Shown: positions 41,726 to 49,900 of the stretch, piece after piece | How positions within the stretch are numbered: position 1 is the stretch's first letter | How the letters are laid out: each line of letters begins with the position of its first letter | Assembly (NCBI GenBank): GCA_964426605.1 | Contig: CAYRQK010000002.1 | Location: 124,001-188,000, forward strand | DNA from: JAGQNT01 sp964426605 | Lineage (GTDB): Bacteria > Patescibacteriota > Saccharimonadia > Saccharimonadales > UBA4665 | Length of the DNA: 64,000 bases | Direction: 5' to 3' | The notes under the pieces: generated by a model | The model's database searches: none | Told to the model about the DNA's origin: nothing | Seen by the model: the letters and a program-made list of their open reading frames with translations, nothing else | Made by a program: the position numbers and the translations under genes

Positions 41726-42391
41726 CTACTGCTTGGCTTTAGCAGCGATAGCTGCATCGATCACCTTCGAGAAGGCGTCGACACTCGGTGCGTTCGTCTT
41801 GCCGTCGATCAGCTTGGCGTTGGATATATAGGTACCATCGAGGAAGAATGTTGGTGTAGCCTCTTCTTGCTTGGTCTTGGCAAACGCTGCCTCGTCGGCA
41901 TTGATTGCGTTATTCACCTTGGTGCTCGCATAATCCGCCTTGAATTGAGTAACGTTGAGCTTGAGCGAAGTAGCCATAGTCGTGAAATTATTGAGTGGAT
42001 CGCTGGCACTACTCCATAGACTCTGGTTTTGGTAGAGTAAATCGTGCATCTCGAAGTACTTGCCTTGCAGCCCGGCTGCCTCGGCAGCTCGAGCGGCAGA
42101 AAAGGCGTTCTGGTGAAGTGAGGTTAGTGGCAAGTTGCGGAACTGGAACTGGATCTGGCCGTTATATTTGGCTGCCACATCTTTAACGGTCTGGAAATAT
42201 GCCCCACAGACTGGACACTGATAATCACCATATTCCACTAACGTTATACCTGTGGTGGCACTACCCTCGATGTGGCTGGTCGGCTTGGCGTTTGAGCTAG
42301 ATTTGCTCGAGTCGTTTTTGCCCGAAAAAGCGATGATACCTACGAATGCTAATGCCAGTACTACTAGAATGACCCAAAACTGCTTACTCAT
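41726..42391 (-). CDS. DsbA-like thiol-disulfide oxidoreductase, membrane-anchored
   Basis: The 221-residue protein has an N-terminal membrane anchor (about residues 5-24), a Ser/Lys-rich linker and a thioredoxin-fold domain. The redox motif CPVC sits in YGDYQCPVCGAYF near residue 60, and the cis-proline in ATPTFFLDG near 178. It would form or isomerise disulfides in exported proteins, several of which in this window have paired cysteines. GGAGGGA lies about 10 nt before the ATG, an ordinary leadered start. Confidence 0.88.
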   Translation of the reverse strand: MSKQFWVILVVLALAFVGIIAFSGKNDSSKSSSNAKPTSHIEGSATTGITLVEYGDYQCPVCGAYFQTVKDVAAKYNGQIQFQFRNLPLTSLHQNAFSAARAAEAAGLQGKYFEMHDLLYQNQSLWSSASDPLNNFTTMATSLKLNVTQFKADYASTKVNNAINADEAAFAKTKQEEATPTFFLDGTYISNAKLIDGKTNAPSVDAFSKVIDAAIAAKAKQ

Positions 42392-42504
42392 GTACGGAAT
42401 CTCCCTCCAATTTCTAGCCTAGTATACAACTGTTGTCCCGCCGGCCGCAAAAAACTTGGGGAATGTTCTATGCAAATACCGGCCCAAATCGTACCATAGT
42501 ACGT

Positions 42505-43602
42505 ATGATAGGTTACATCGTTGCTATCTGTGCTGCACTCCTAGCGGTGCTCGCAATTGTCTTTCGAAAGGTCTACTACGTACTGCCGTCCAAACAGCTC
42601 AAACGTCAGGCCGAAGCTGGCGATGAGGTAGCGCTGCGGCTGTGGCAGGCGGTTGGCTTGGGTTCCAGTCTGCGCGTCTTTTTGTGGCTCATCATTGGCT
42701 TCGGCGGCGCGCTGAGCATTGTCATTTTTAGTCGACTAGCACCACCGATCCTGGGATTGATTGGCGTCGTTGCGCTGCTGTGGGTGGCATTTTCGTGGCT
42801 GCCCAACACGAGACCGGGTAGTATCGCGGTGCGCCTGACAGCCGGCGCCACGCCAACTGTGGCGTGGTTGGTTGGTACGTTGCAACCGGTGCTCGATACT
42901 ATGTATCGGTTCACGCATCGTCGTGATGTACATGTGCACACCGGTGTATATGTACGTGAAGATTTGCTAGATCTGTTGGAGCGTCAGAAATCTCAGGACG
43001 ACAATAATTTGACTATCGAGGAGCTAACCGTCGCCGCCAACGCACTGCAGTTTGGCCAAAAGAAGGTTCACAATGTGCTGGTGCCGCGCAAGGACGTAAA
43101 GAGCGTCGATGCAGATGACACCATTAGTCCTATCTATCTCGACGAGCTGCACAAAACCGGCCATAATCGTTTCCCGGTGTATGAGGGCAAGCGTGACCAC
43201 ATCGTTGGCACACTGTTCCTGCGTAACCTCACAGACATCGGCAGTGGTAAGGGCGTAAAGGGGAGGGTGAGTGTCCATATGCAGCCAGGTGTGGTCTACG
43301 TGCACGAAAACGATTCGCTGGCCCAGGCGCTCCATGCCTTTTATTTCACTAAGCACCAGCTGTTTGTGGTGGTTGATTCGTTCGAGGCTATGGTGGGTAT
43401 TATCACGCTCGATGATATCATGCACGCCTTGCTTGGTATGCCCGATGAGTATGATTTTGACCAGCACGACAGCAAGCCAGCAGTGGCCGCCAAGCACACC
43501 AAAAAGCCGAAACTAGTCGACGCTGTCATCGACGAGACGGCTGCTGAGGCCACTGGAGCCGACCCGGAGTTATCCAATTCTGACAGAAAAGTGGTAAAAT
43601 AA
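42505..43602 (+). CDS. CorC/HlyC-type CBS-domain membrane protein
   Basis: The protein of about 365 residues has a membrane segment at its start, two more near residues 55-95, then a paired CBS module (about 180-325). Typical CBS strings are VPRKDVKSVDADD, GHNRFPVYEG and VVDSFEAMVGIITLDDIM. It resembles the CNNM/CorC family linked to Mg2+/Co2+ export, but the DUF21 membrane domain is not clear. The frame is open to a TTG at 42433; I chose the ATG at 42505 just before the first membrane helix. The start is uncertain. Confidence 0.7.
   Translation: MIGYIVAICAALLAVLAIVFRKVYYVLPSKQLKRQAEAGDEVALRLWQAVGLGSSLRVFLWLIIGFGGALSIVIFSRLAPPILGLIGVVALLWVAFSWLPNTRPGSIAVRLTAGATPTVAWLVGTLQPVLDTMYRFTHRRDVHVHTGVYVREDLLDLLERQKSQDDNNLTIEELTVAANALQFGQKKVHNVLVPRKDVKSVDADDTISPIYLDELHKTGHNRFPVYEGKRDHIVGTLFLRNLTDIGSGKGVKGRVSVHMQPGVVYVHENDSLAQALHAFYFTKHQLFVVVDSFEAMVGIITLDDIMHALLGMPDEYDFDQHDSKPAVAAKHTKKPKLVDAVIDETAAEATGADPELSNSDRKVVK
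43595..43600 (+). promoter_or_regulatory. Extended -10 element of the aspS leader
   Basis: TAAAAT is preceded by TGG, an extended -10. It lies 7 nt before the leader-peptide ATG at 43608, so the leader ORF would begin at or next to the first transcribed base. Confidence 0.55.
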
Positions 43603-43607
43603 CAGAG

Positions 43608-43661
43608 ATGAAATCTTTTGTGATGTACGCCAATACGAATTCCTGGGCCGACAGCATCTAG
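43608..43661 (+). CDS. Putative leader peptide upstream of aspS
   Basis: The ORF encodes 17 residues, MKSFVMYANTNSWADSI, then TAG. It contains two Asn codons and one Asp codon close together (43632, 43638, 43650). These lie within or beside the 5' strand of a strong stem-loop. Because the downstream enzyme charges tRNA with Asp, and probably also with Asn, this looks like a ribosome-stalling attenuation leader. This is inference from sequence only. Confidence 0.5.
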   Translation: MKSFVMYANTNSWADSI

Positions 43662-43684
43662 CTGGCGACTATGCTGTGAATTCG
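43636..43684 (+). promoter_or_regulatory. Two-part stem-loop overlapping the aspS leader peptide
   Basis: CGAATTC (43636-43642) pairs with GAATTCG (43678-43684), and ACAGCAT (43651-43657) with ATGCTGT (43671-43677). An 8-nt bulge lies on the 5' side. A ribosome stalled at the leader Asn/Asp codons would prevent this fold. No U-tract follows, so control would be through RNA stability, an alternative fold or Rho rather than a simple terminator. Confidence 0.6.
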
Positions 43685-43725
43685 ACCCTATACAAGCCAA
43701 ACCACAATCTAACCAAGGAAATAGT

Positions 43726-45054
43726 ATGCGAATTCTGAGTTCTGACATAGCAACACACGCTGGTAAAACGATTCACATCGAAGGCTGGCTACACAAGAAG
43801 CGCCTGCTGGGTGGCCTGACGTTTATTAACGTCCGCGATCGCCGTGGCCTGACGCAAGTCGTCATTAAGGATAAAGACGAAGTTGAGAAACTGCGTGGCT
43901 TGCAGATTGGTACGGTGCTGGCTGTCGATGGCACGGTTGCCGAAGAGCCCCGTGCGCCCGGTGGGGCGGAGCTGCACGACGCCAAGCTGACCGTGCTCGT
44001 GCCAGTCACCGACGAACCACCGATCGAGATCGACAAACCCATTCAGCACAAAGCCGAAAACCTCGACACTCTGTTTGAGTACCGGGTGCTCAATGTTCGT
44101 AACTTGCAAGAACAGAAGATTTTCAAGATCCGCGGCAGTCTGACGCGCTCGATCCGTGAGTTCCTCGACCAGAACGAATTTGTCGAGATCGACACCCCCA
44201 AGCTACTGGCCGAAGCTACCGAGGGCGGCGCAGAAGTCTTCCAGCTCGATTACTTTGGCAAGACCGCCACGTTGGCCCAAAGCCCGCAGTTCTACAAGCA
44301 GATCATGGTTGGCGCGTTTGAGCGCGTGTACGAAATCGGCCACAGCTACCGCGCCGAGCCCAGTGCCACCACCCGCCACCTCACCGAACTGACGATGCTC
44401 GACATTGAGATGGGTTTTGTGAGTGGCCACGACGAAGTACTCGACATGGTTGGCGATATGACGCAGTACGCACTGAAGCAAATTTACGAGAAGCACGCCG
44501 ACGACCTCAAAAGTCTCAACGCGCCCGACCTCAAGCTGCCCCAAGGAGAAAATGGAAAATTCGGCAAGATTCCGCGCTTCACCATTGCCCAGATCCACGA
44601 GATGTATGGCAAGGCCAACAACGTCGACCTGTCGGCCGAGAAAGACTTGATTCCCGACGAAGAAAAGTGGATATCCGACTACGCTCGCAAGCAGCTGGGC
44701 ACCGACCTAGTATTTGCTACTGAGTTCCCCATCGAGGCCGCCAAGTTTTACCACAAGGTCGATACTGAAAAGGGTGTTGTCATGTGGGGCGACCTATTGT
44801 TCCGCGGCCTAGAAATTGCTACCTGCCCGCTACGCGAGAATAACTACGACACCATGATCGAGCAGATGACCAAAGCCGGCCTGGATGTGGCGCACGAAGG
44901 CTTCAAATATTACCTGCAAGCCTTCAAGTACGGCCTGCCAATGCACGGCGGCTGCGGCTTCGGCATCGACCGCCTTGTCGAAAAGACTATTGGCCTGCAC
45001 AACGTTAAGGAAGCCACACTCTTCCCCCGCGACATCAACCGTTTGACACCTTAA
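43726..45054 (+). CDS. aspS: Aspartyl-tRNA synthetase, archaeal type (probably non-discriminating)
   Basis: The 442-residue class II synthetase has an N-terminal OB fold (about 15-105) and a catalytic domain with FVEIDTPKLL, the motif 2 region VYEIGHSYRAEPSATTRHL, and motif 3 GCGFGIDRLVEKTIG followed by ATLFPRDINRLTP. The length and the PRDxxRLTP ending are those of archaeal/eukaryotic AspRS, not the 590-residue bacterial type. Such enzymes often charge both tRNA-Asp and tRNA-Asn, the latter amidated by GatCAB. AAGGAA lies 5 nt before the ATG. Confidence 0.9.
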   Translation: MRILSSDIATHAGKTIHIEGWLHKKRLLGGLTFINVRDRRGLTQVVIKDKDEVEKLRGLQIGTVLAVDGTVAEEPRAPGGAELHDAKLTVLVPVTDEPPIEIDKPIQHKAENLDTLFEYRVLNVRNLQEQKIFKIRGSLTRSIREFLDQNEFVEIDTPKLLAEATEGGAEVFQLDYFGKTATLAQSPQFYKQIMVGAFERVYEIGHSYRAEPSATTRHLTELTMLDIEMGFVSGHDEVLDMVGDMTQYALKQIYEKHADDLKSLNAPDLKLPQGENGKFGKIPRFTIAQIHEMYGKANNVDLSAEKDLIPDEEKWISDYARKQLGTDLVFATEFPIEAAKFYHKVDTEKGVVMWGDLLFRGLEIATCPLRENNYDTMIEQMTKAGLDVAHEGFKYYLQAFKYGLPMHGGCGFGIDRLVEKTIGLHNVKEATLFPRDINRLTP

Positions 45055-45096
45055 TCTCAAAGTATATGGTGTTACGTGCGGGGAAGTAGCTTGGCA

Positions 45097-45125
45097 ATCT
45101 ACACTATACAATGTATAGTGTAGAT
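45097..45125. promoter_or_regulatory. 29-bp perfect palindrome upstream of glutamate dehydrogenase (probable operator)
   Basis: ATCTACACTATAC and GTATAGTGTAGAT flank AAT, with no mismatch in 13-bp arms. It contains TACACT and TACAAT hexamers, so it overlaps likely -10 elements. It lies 73 bp before the start codon and 42 bp after aspS. A homodimeric repressor site is the simplest explanation; the cognate regulator is unknown. Confidence 0.7.
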
Positions 45126-45198
45126 ACGACGCACTTATCTACTGCATATGTTGCACTCAGGGGGTCTGCGGGTGTCGCTAAAGATAAGGAGTGCGACT

Positions 45199-46533
45199 AT
45201 GTCAGCAGATTCACTACAGGCATCGCAGCAAAGAGCTGCGGAATTATTAGGCGTTAATTACTGGAAGTTTCTGGAGCTGCAGCAACCATCAATTACTCGG
45301 CTTGGCACGATAAAACTCAGTGGCGGCCGGGCATTCGGTGCGTACCGCGCCCATAGCGGCGCAGCAAATCTCATTGGTAAGGGTGGTATCCGGTTTGCGG
45401 CATATGACCCCGAGGTTGGCCGGGAGACTATAGACGAACTGAGTCGCGAGATGTCGGCCAAACTGGCACTGCGGGGCTACAACGACCGTTTCCGCGGCGC
45501 CAAGGGCTTAGTGCTGGTCGATGCGCGCTCGCTGAGCCATGAAGATAAAATTGCCGTTATGCGCCAATTCACGCAGTTGATGGACAAAGCTGGCTTTGCT
45601 GACTGGCAGCGAGACATACCAGCGGGTGATATTGGCACCAATGGTCTTATTGATGTATATGCTGACGAGTACGCCAAGCTACATCCGGACGACGTACACA
45701 AGCGGGCTGTCATTACAGGCAAGTCGCCGGCCGCGGGCGGCCTCGACTTTCGAGTTGCTGCCACCGGCTGGGGTGTCTACACGGCACATACCGCCTTGCT
45801 CGAACAGCGTGGGATCGGCCATGCCACGGTATCGGTGCAGGGCTTTGGCACGGTTGGGTCGTGGTATACGTACTTCGCCAGCCAGGATATTAAAAAGACG
45901 GTAGCGATACGTGCTCTTAGCGATGGTGATGGCATGCTGAGTACTGATCACCCAGCTGGCTTGATAATTACAAAGCGAATGGTTGATGAGATTGGCAGCA
46001 ATCTGGACTTTACGGGTGGCAAGATGCACGAGCTAGCCAAGTGGATTGGCCAAAATCAGCCGGAATTAAAAGGTCATCTGCAGATAAGCGACAATCCGGA
46101 TGACATACTGAGCCAGCCAGTTGACTACTTTGTACCGGCCGCCTTTGGGAATGTTATTAAAGAAAGCAATGTACATTTGCTAGGAGCCACCCGTGGTATC
46201 GTCGAGGCGGCCAATGGCCCGACGACGGCTGCTGCGCACAAACTGCTCATTGAGCGGGGTTTTGATGTGCTACCTGATATTGTGGCTAATGGTGCCGGTG
46301 TCAGTTGTTCGATTATGGAATACGATGCTAACGTGGCAGTAGCCGAAGGGCGCCCTGCCAGGACTACGACGGCACATATCAAAGCTGCACTTGCTGAAGA
46401 TAGTCGCCGGCTTGTCGATGAGCTATTTGCCGTTTGCGATCGCTATGAAGTAACAGACCTGCGCGAAGCAGCCGCGATCCTTGGCATGCAAGCAGTTGCA
46501 AAACAACACGAAGCTTTGGTGGTAAACCGCTAA
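45199..46533 (+). CDS. Glu/Leu/Phe/Val dehydrogenase family protein
   Basis: The 444-residue protein has GKGGIRFAAYDP, then RFRGAKGLVLVDARSLS with the catalytic-type lysine in GAKG. A dinucleotide-binding domain follows with RVAATGWGVYTAH and VQGFGTVGS. This is the glutamate-dehydrogenase-like fold; the substrate could be glutamate or a branched-chain amino acid. I chose the ATG at 45199 because AAGGAG lies 7 nt before it, although the frame is open to 45148. A perfect palindrome upstream suggests tight regulation. A bidirectional-looking terminator follows. Confidence 0.83.
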   Translation: MSADSLQASQQRAAELLGVNYWKFLELQQPSITRLGTIKLSGGRAFGAYRAHSGAANLIGKGGIRFAAYDPEVGRETIDELSREMSAKLALRGYNDRFRGAKGLVLVDARSLSHEDKIAVMRQFTQLMDKAGFADWQRDIPAGDIGTNGLIDVYADEYAKLHPDDVHKRAVITGKSPAAGGLDFRVAATGWGVYTAHTALLEQRGIGHATVSVQGFGTVGSWYTYFASQDIKKTVAIRALSDGDGMLSTDHPAGLIITKRMVDEIGSNLDFTGGKMHELAKWIGQNQPELKGHLQISDNPDDILSQPVDYFVPAAFGNVIKESNVHLLGATRGIVEAANGPTTAAAHKLLIERGFDVLPDIVANGAGVSCSIMEYDANVAVAEGRPARTTTAHIKAALAEDSRRLVDELFAVCDRYEVTDLREAAAILGMQAVAKQHEALVVNR

Positions 46534-46594
46534 CGCTTGGGCTCGAGGGCAGCTCTTGGACATGACGCTCTGATCGTGAACGCGGCTATCAATA

Positions 46595-46628
46595 AAATAG
46601 CACTACTCATCCACGAGTAGTGCTATTT
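46595..46628. terminator. Intrinsic terminator, probably bidirectional
   Basis: AAATAGCACTACTC (46595-46608) pairs perfectly with GAGTAGTGCTATTT (46615-46628) around a 6-nt loop. A-rich and T-rich ends flank the stem. It lies between the dehydrogenase and the convergent small membrane protein. Confidence 0.75.
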
Positions 46629-46643
46629 GCACGGATCCGTAAC

Positions 46644-46805
46644 TTACCAGTTGAAGGTTTGACCCAAGATCCAGACTGATCCGGCGACCGCCAGAAAGAA
46701 CAATCCGAGACCGACGGGTGAACCCCAACTAAACCAGCTGCCCCAGGCACGCCAGTGCTTCATGTGGTCCTGGTAGTACTTCATGTCTTCTTCTTTGACT
46801 GTCAT
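46644..46805 (-). CDS. Small single-membrane-segment protein
   Basis: The 53-residue protein starts MTVKEEDMKYYQDHMKHW. It has an aromatic amphipathic stretch (WRAWGSWFSWGSP) and a hydrophobic segment (VGLGLFFLAVAGSVWILG) near the C-terminus. GGAG lies about 8 nt before the ATG, which supports translation. No family is recognised. The N-out or N-in orientation is not clear. It stands alone between the dehydrogenase terminator and a membrane-protein gene. Confidence 0.65.
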   Translation of the reverse strand: MTVKEEDMKYYQDHMKHWRAWGSWFSWGSPVGLGLFFLAVAGSVWILGQTFNW

Positions 46806-46967
46806 GATGTTACTCCGATTATGTTAACGATATCTGGATGTGGTCGTGGAATTCGACGAAGTTTCACGCCAGTACCAGAGTTATTTCGTTATGGATGTAT
46901 GGCCGGCCGTGTTGTTCGCGGTAACTGTCCGCGCACGGCGCGTGGTTGGCTTCCATGCTGAGATTAT

Positions 46968-47570
46968 CTAAGCACGATTTCGTAGCCGCGGCAAGTTGCC
47001 GATAAGCGCCGTTAGGCCGGCGGCCACGATGGCTACCACTACACAGTTGATTGCAACTGAGCCGTAGCCAATCTTATCGGTATTCAGGAACGGGTACGGA
47101 TACCAGCCAGTGATTGCGCCACGAATTAGGCTATATGCGGCGTAAGCCAGCGGAAAACTCAACCACGCCAGTGCCCTTTTGATGGCGATGGCGGCCTTGG
47201 GCGCATCGATCAGCCAATCTGCCACCATGACAACGGGGAATATGTAGTGCAGCACCGCGTTGACCCACGGCAGCGGCGTCTGCACGTCGGCTCGGGCCAA
47301 CAGTAGTGCGTAAATGATGCCAGTTGTTGCCATGTACAGCGTGGCCGCGCCGCGCCAGCTATCGATTCGCTTGCCCCGTAAGCCAAGATAGCCGGCCGTG
47401 GCCATGATGACAGCGCCGAAGACATTACTTTCGATAGTAAAGAAACTGAAGAAATTACCGGGATTAAACACGTTACTTCGTGCCAGATTGTCAATCTGTG
47501 CACCAATGGCCGCAAATACTACGATTACCACTAGGCCACGCACAGCCGTAAGCACAAGCTTCTTATTCAT
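46968..47570 (-). CDS. Pr6Pr-type integral membrane protein
   Basis: The 200-residue protein has six hydrophobic segments and motifs FFSFFTIESNVFGAV, NAVLHYIFPVVMVADWLID and GWYPYPFLN, as in the Pr6Pr (DUF) membrane family of unknown function. I chose the ATG at 47570 because a perfect TATAAT on the minus strand lies 6 nt before it; the frame continues upstream without a ribosome-binding site. It follows alkA on the minus strand. Confidence 0.75.
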   Translation of the reverse strand: MNKKLVLTAVRGLVVIVVFAAIGAQIDNLARSNVFNPGNFFSFFTIESNVFGAVIMATAGYLGLRGKRIDSWRGAATLYMATTGIIYALLLARADVQTPLPWVNAVLHYIFPVVMVADWLIDAPKAAIAIKRALAWLSFPLAYAAYSLIRGAITGWYPYPFLNTDKIGYGSVAINCVVVAIVAAGLTALIGNLPRLRNRA

Positions 47571-47593
47571 GCCCTGATTATAGCGCAGGTTTG

Positions 47594-48232
47594 TTAGGAC
47601 ACCGACACTGGTTCGTTGTCTAGGCTCTGCCAGACATACCAACTGGCGATAGATTCGTATGGAGCCCAGGAATGTTTCACGGAAATTTCACGGATCTGTT
47701 CTGGCGTGGGTACGTCGGTAAGGCTGTATAGTTTGCGTACACCATTGCGTATGCCCAGATCGCCCACTGGCAGCACGTCGCTGCGGCCCATGCAGAACAT
47801 CAAAAACATATGGGCTGTCCACTCGCCAATGCCTTTCACGGCGGTGAGCATGTCGATAACTTCTTCATTACTCATCACCTCGATGCGCTCAAACGAAAGC
47901 TGGCCGTCCAGAATGTGCTGCGCTAAATCTTGCACGTAGCGAGCCTTGGGCCGCGAAAATCCAATGGCGCGCAACTGCTCGACATCCTTGGTCAGGATCT
48001 CGTCGGGCGAGGGAAAATGCCCACCAAACATATCCTGAAACCGCTGTTCGATTGCCCGGGCGGCGTAGACACTCAACTGCTGGCTGATGATACTATCGAC
48101 CAACTCTTGATAATAATTGGTATGTGGCCGAATGGTGCACGCACCAGCAGTGGCAATGACTGACGCCAGTACTTCATCGTGCTCCGACAAATACGCCGCC
48201 GCCTCTTCCGCCACCGTTTTGGTAATGATCAT
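47594..48232 (-). CDS. alkA: DNA-3-methyladenine glycosylase II (AlkA/MPG2-like)
   Basis: The 212-residue HhH-GPD protein has DSIISQQLSVYAARAIEQRF, the hairpin LTAVKGIGEWTAHMFLMFCM, and the catalytic Asp in VLPVGDLGIRNGV. It removes alkylated purines. It lacks the N-terminal domain of E. coli AlkA, like many short bacterial forms. I chose the ATG at 48232 because TATACT lies 6 nt before it on the minus strand; the frame is open 51 nt further upstream. The stop is 23 bp upstream of the Pr6Pr-type gene start. Confidence 0.9.
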   Translation of the reverse strand: MIITKTVAEEAAAYLSEHDEVLASVIATAGACTIRPHTNYYQELVDSIISQQLSVYAARAIEQRFQDMFGGHFPSPDEILTKDVEQLRAIGFSRPKARYVQDLAQHILDGQLSFERIEVMSNEEVIDMLTAVKGIGEWTAHMFLMFCMGRSDVLPVGDLGIRNGVRKLYSLTDVPTPEQIREISVKHSWAPYESIASWYVWQSLDNEPVSVS

Positions 48233-48466
48233 ACACGCAGTATATGCCAATATTGAGCTCTCCATGATAATTCCTCGGCACAAGGGTTGTCGTATATTTA
48301 GTCACTGGCGAGACTCTAAAGATGTGATAGAGTATCGTCTACTATCGTTGAGGAAACTCCGATAGTACTTTGACAGAGTAGCTATCTTGTATTGCTTTAC
48401 GGGCCTCTCGCCGAGGGACTTATAAAGCAGTACAAGAAGATTTGGAATCTACAGAAACGAGACAGT

Positions 48467-48745
48467 ATGTCCATATCCATAGCATTCGTCGAACTTGTTG
48501 CGTGCTGCGCCGCCTTCGTGGTGTCCAGAGTCATGCTCAAAAAGATACAACACCAACATGCTCGTGCCGGGGTTATTGACCGCATGAGTACGATGCGCTT
48601 TGCCGATCAAATAGCAATGTACAAGTTGATCATGGTGCCGTCAGGCGTGCTGGTGTTTGTTTTTGCGATCATGATCACGGTGAAGTGCACTATTGTGGTG
48701 TACGACATGGCGAGCGGCATGACTTACCTGTTCTATCTGATTTGA
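48467..48745 (+). CDS. Small two-membrane-segment protein
   Basis: The 92-residue protein has membrane segments near residues 3-24 (SIAFVELVACCAAFVVSRV) and 52-75 (VPSGVLVFVFAIMITVKCTI), with a basic loop between. No family is recognised. The ATG at 48467 has only a weak ribosome-binding site (CGAGA); the frame extends upstream to a TTG at 48392. A TTGACA lies at 48370-48375. Coding status is moderately supported by hydrophobic pattern and codon use. Confidence 0.5.
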   Translation: MSISIAFVELVACCAAFVVSRVMLKKIQHQHARAGVIDRMSTMRFADQIAMYKLIMVPSGVLVFVFAIMITVKCTIVVYDMASGMTYLFYLI

Positions 48746-49202
48746 TGGCTGGTTCTCTAGTACAGGGGGTAGACAACGATGATCTACGAAGCTTTTAGCT
48801 TCTCCCCCTTAAATCACCTCCAAATCCAAGCTACTCTGTCACTCAACCCAAGTTTTGAAGGCATTTCAAAGTTTAGGCTGGGATTTAGTGCGGAGTCGTT
48901 TTAGGCTCTGGTACAATGTCGCTTATGGTAAAAAAAGACTGCTCCATCTAAGATTTCCCCACGCAGATTTACGAAAAGAAAAATACACAGCTATAACAAC
49001 TGGAAGCAATCAGGGTAAAAACGCTACTTCGACTGCGAGCTTTCAATCGAAACATTTTTCAGGAGCTGTTTTGCTAAACGTGTTTTCTACTAAGCGGGCG
49101 GCGGGGCAGACCCTAAGTAGAGTCAGCTTGTTTTTGTTGCTTCAGGGAAGTACAATCGGCCTATCTAAGGACGCTACATAATTTGCCAGAAGGGGCCCTA
49201 CC
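48746..49202. other. 457-bp gap with a three-way RNA fold and a lone promoter
   Basis: No confident gene is seen. At 48765-48807, GGGG/CCCC closes two hairpins, GTAGA/TCTAC and GAAGC/GCTTC, giving a compact three-way junction with almost no unpaired bases. TACAAT (48912-48917) lies 7 nt before an ATG at 48925, but that frame stops after 8 codons. A longer frame at 48855-49181 lacks a start signal and does not look coding. The stretch may be a noncoding RNA or a decayed gene. Confidence 0.45.
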
Positions 49203-49778
49203 ATGTCAGTGACAAAGCGCATTTTTATCCTTGCTTCAATAATCTTTCTGATAGGTATTTGTTACGTAGCAGCAAGGCAATTTACTAGCAAGAAAAGTGA
49301 GGCTAATAAGAGCCAATCGGCTCAAACAGTTGGGGCTGATGGTCGAAATGAAGTGCAAGAGACACTCGATGGGGCCACTATAACTAAAGTCGGGGAAACG
49401 AATACCTACGCCACCCAAGATGTGCGAGTCAACAGCGCACACGTGACAGACACATTAACTAGTCCAACGGGCGAAGTATTATCGACGGCAGAGGATGGCA
49501 CAAAATATTTGATCATAAATATGACCGTTAAAAACACTACTGACGCACCTATCAGGTACAGGAGCTTCAATCTCATGATGAGCGACGGCTCATACATGTC
49601 GGATGATGATAGTGTCGCGCTGTACTTATCGAATGGTCTATTTGAAGCCGATTTAAATCCCAAGGTTCCTGAAACTGGTGACGATGTTTTTACCATACCG
49701 TCATCTGCGCACGAAGGTGTTTTGGGCGGAACGATAGGGAACACCAGTCACTTCCTCGGAACTAAGCTCACCTTTTAG
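49203..49778 (+). CDS. DUF4352-like secreted or lipoprotein-like protein
   Basis: The 191-residue protein has an N-terminal hydrophobic segment (residues 6-25), a polar linker, and a beta-rich domain with YLIINMTVKNTTDAPIRYRSF and a glycine-rich end GVLGGTIGN, typical of DUF4352 (TRF2-like immunoglobulin fold). The domain is usually extracellular, of unknown function. It contains a cysteine in the membrane segment but no lipobox in the usual place. It begins a local group of small exported proteins. Confidence 0.7.
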   Translation: MSVTKRIFILASIIFLIGICYVAARQFTSKKSEANKSQSAQTVGADGRNEVQETLDGATITKVGETNTYATQDVRVNSAHVTDTLTSPTGEVLSTAEDGTKYLIINMTVKNTTDAPIRYRSFNLMMSDGSYMSDDDSVALYLSNGLFEADLNPKVPETGDDVFTIPSSAHEGVLGGTIGNTSHFLGTKLTF

Positions 49779-49900
49779 CCGAACGACCCATAATTGATAA
49801 CTCAACGCCAATTTGGTTTGACAACTACTCGTTCGTGGCCGCTAATCTCACTTGCAAATGTGCCCTTGGGAGATCATTATTTTTTCTAAACGGAGCGCAC

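Noticed and set aside
48348..48372. GAGGAAACTCCG resembles the conserved 5' part of RNase P RNA (GAGGAAAGTCCG)
   Set aside because: The rest of the RNase P RNA is not found in the next 400 nt (no ACAGAA or CR-IV/V partner), and the following stretch holds a small membrane-protein frame.
48855..49181. 108-codon open frame in the gap before the DUF4352 gene
   Set aside because: No ribosome-binding site or leaderless -10 fits its start. Its composition is not protein-like, and the promoter at 48912 points to a different frame.
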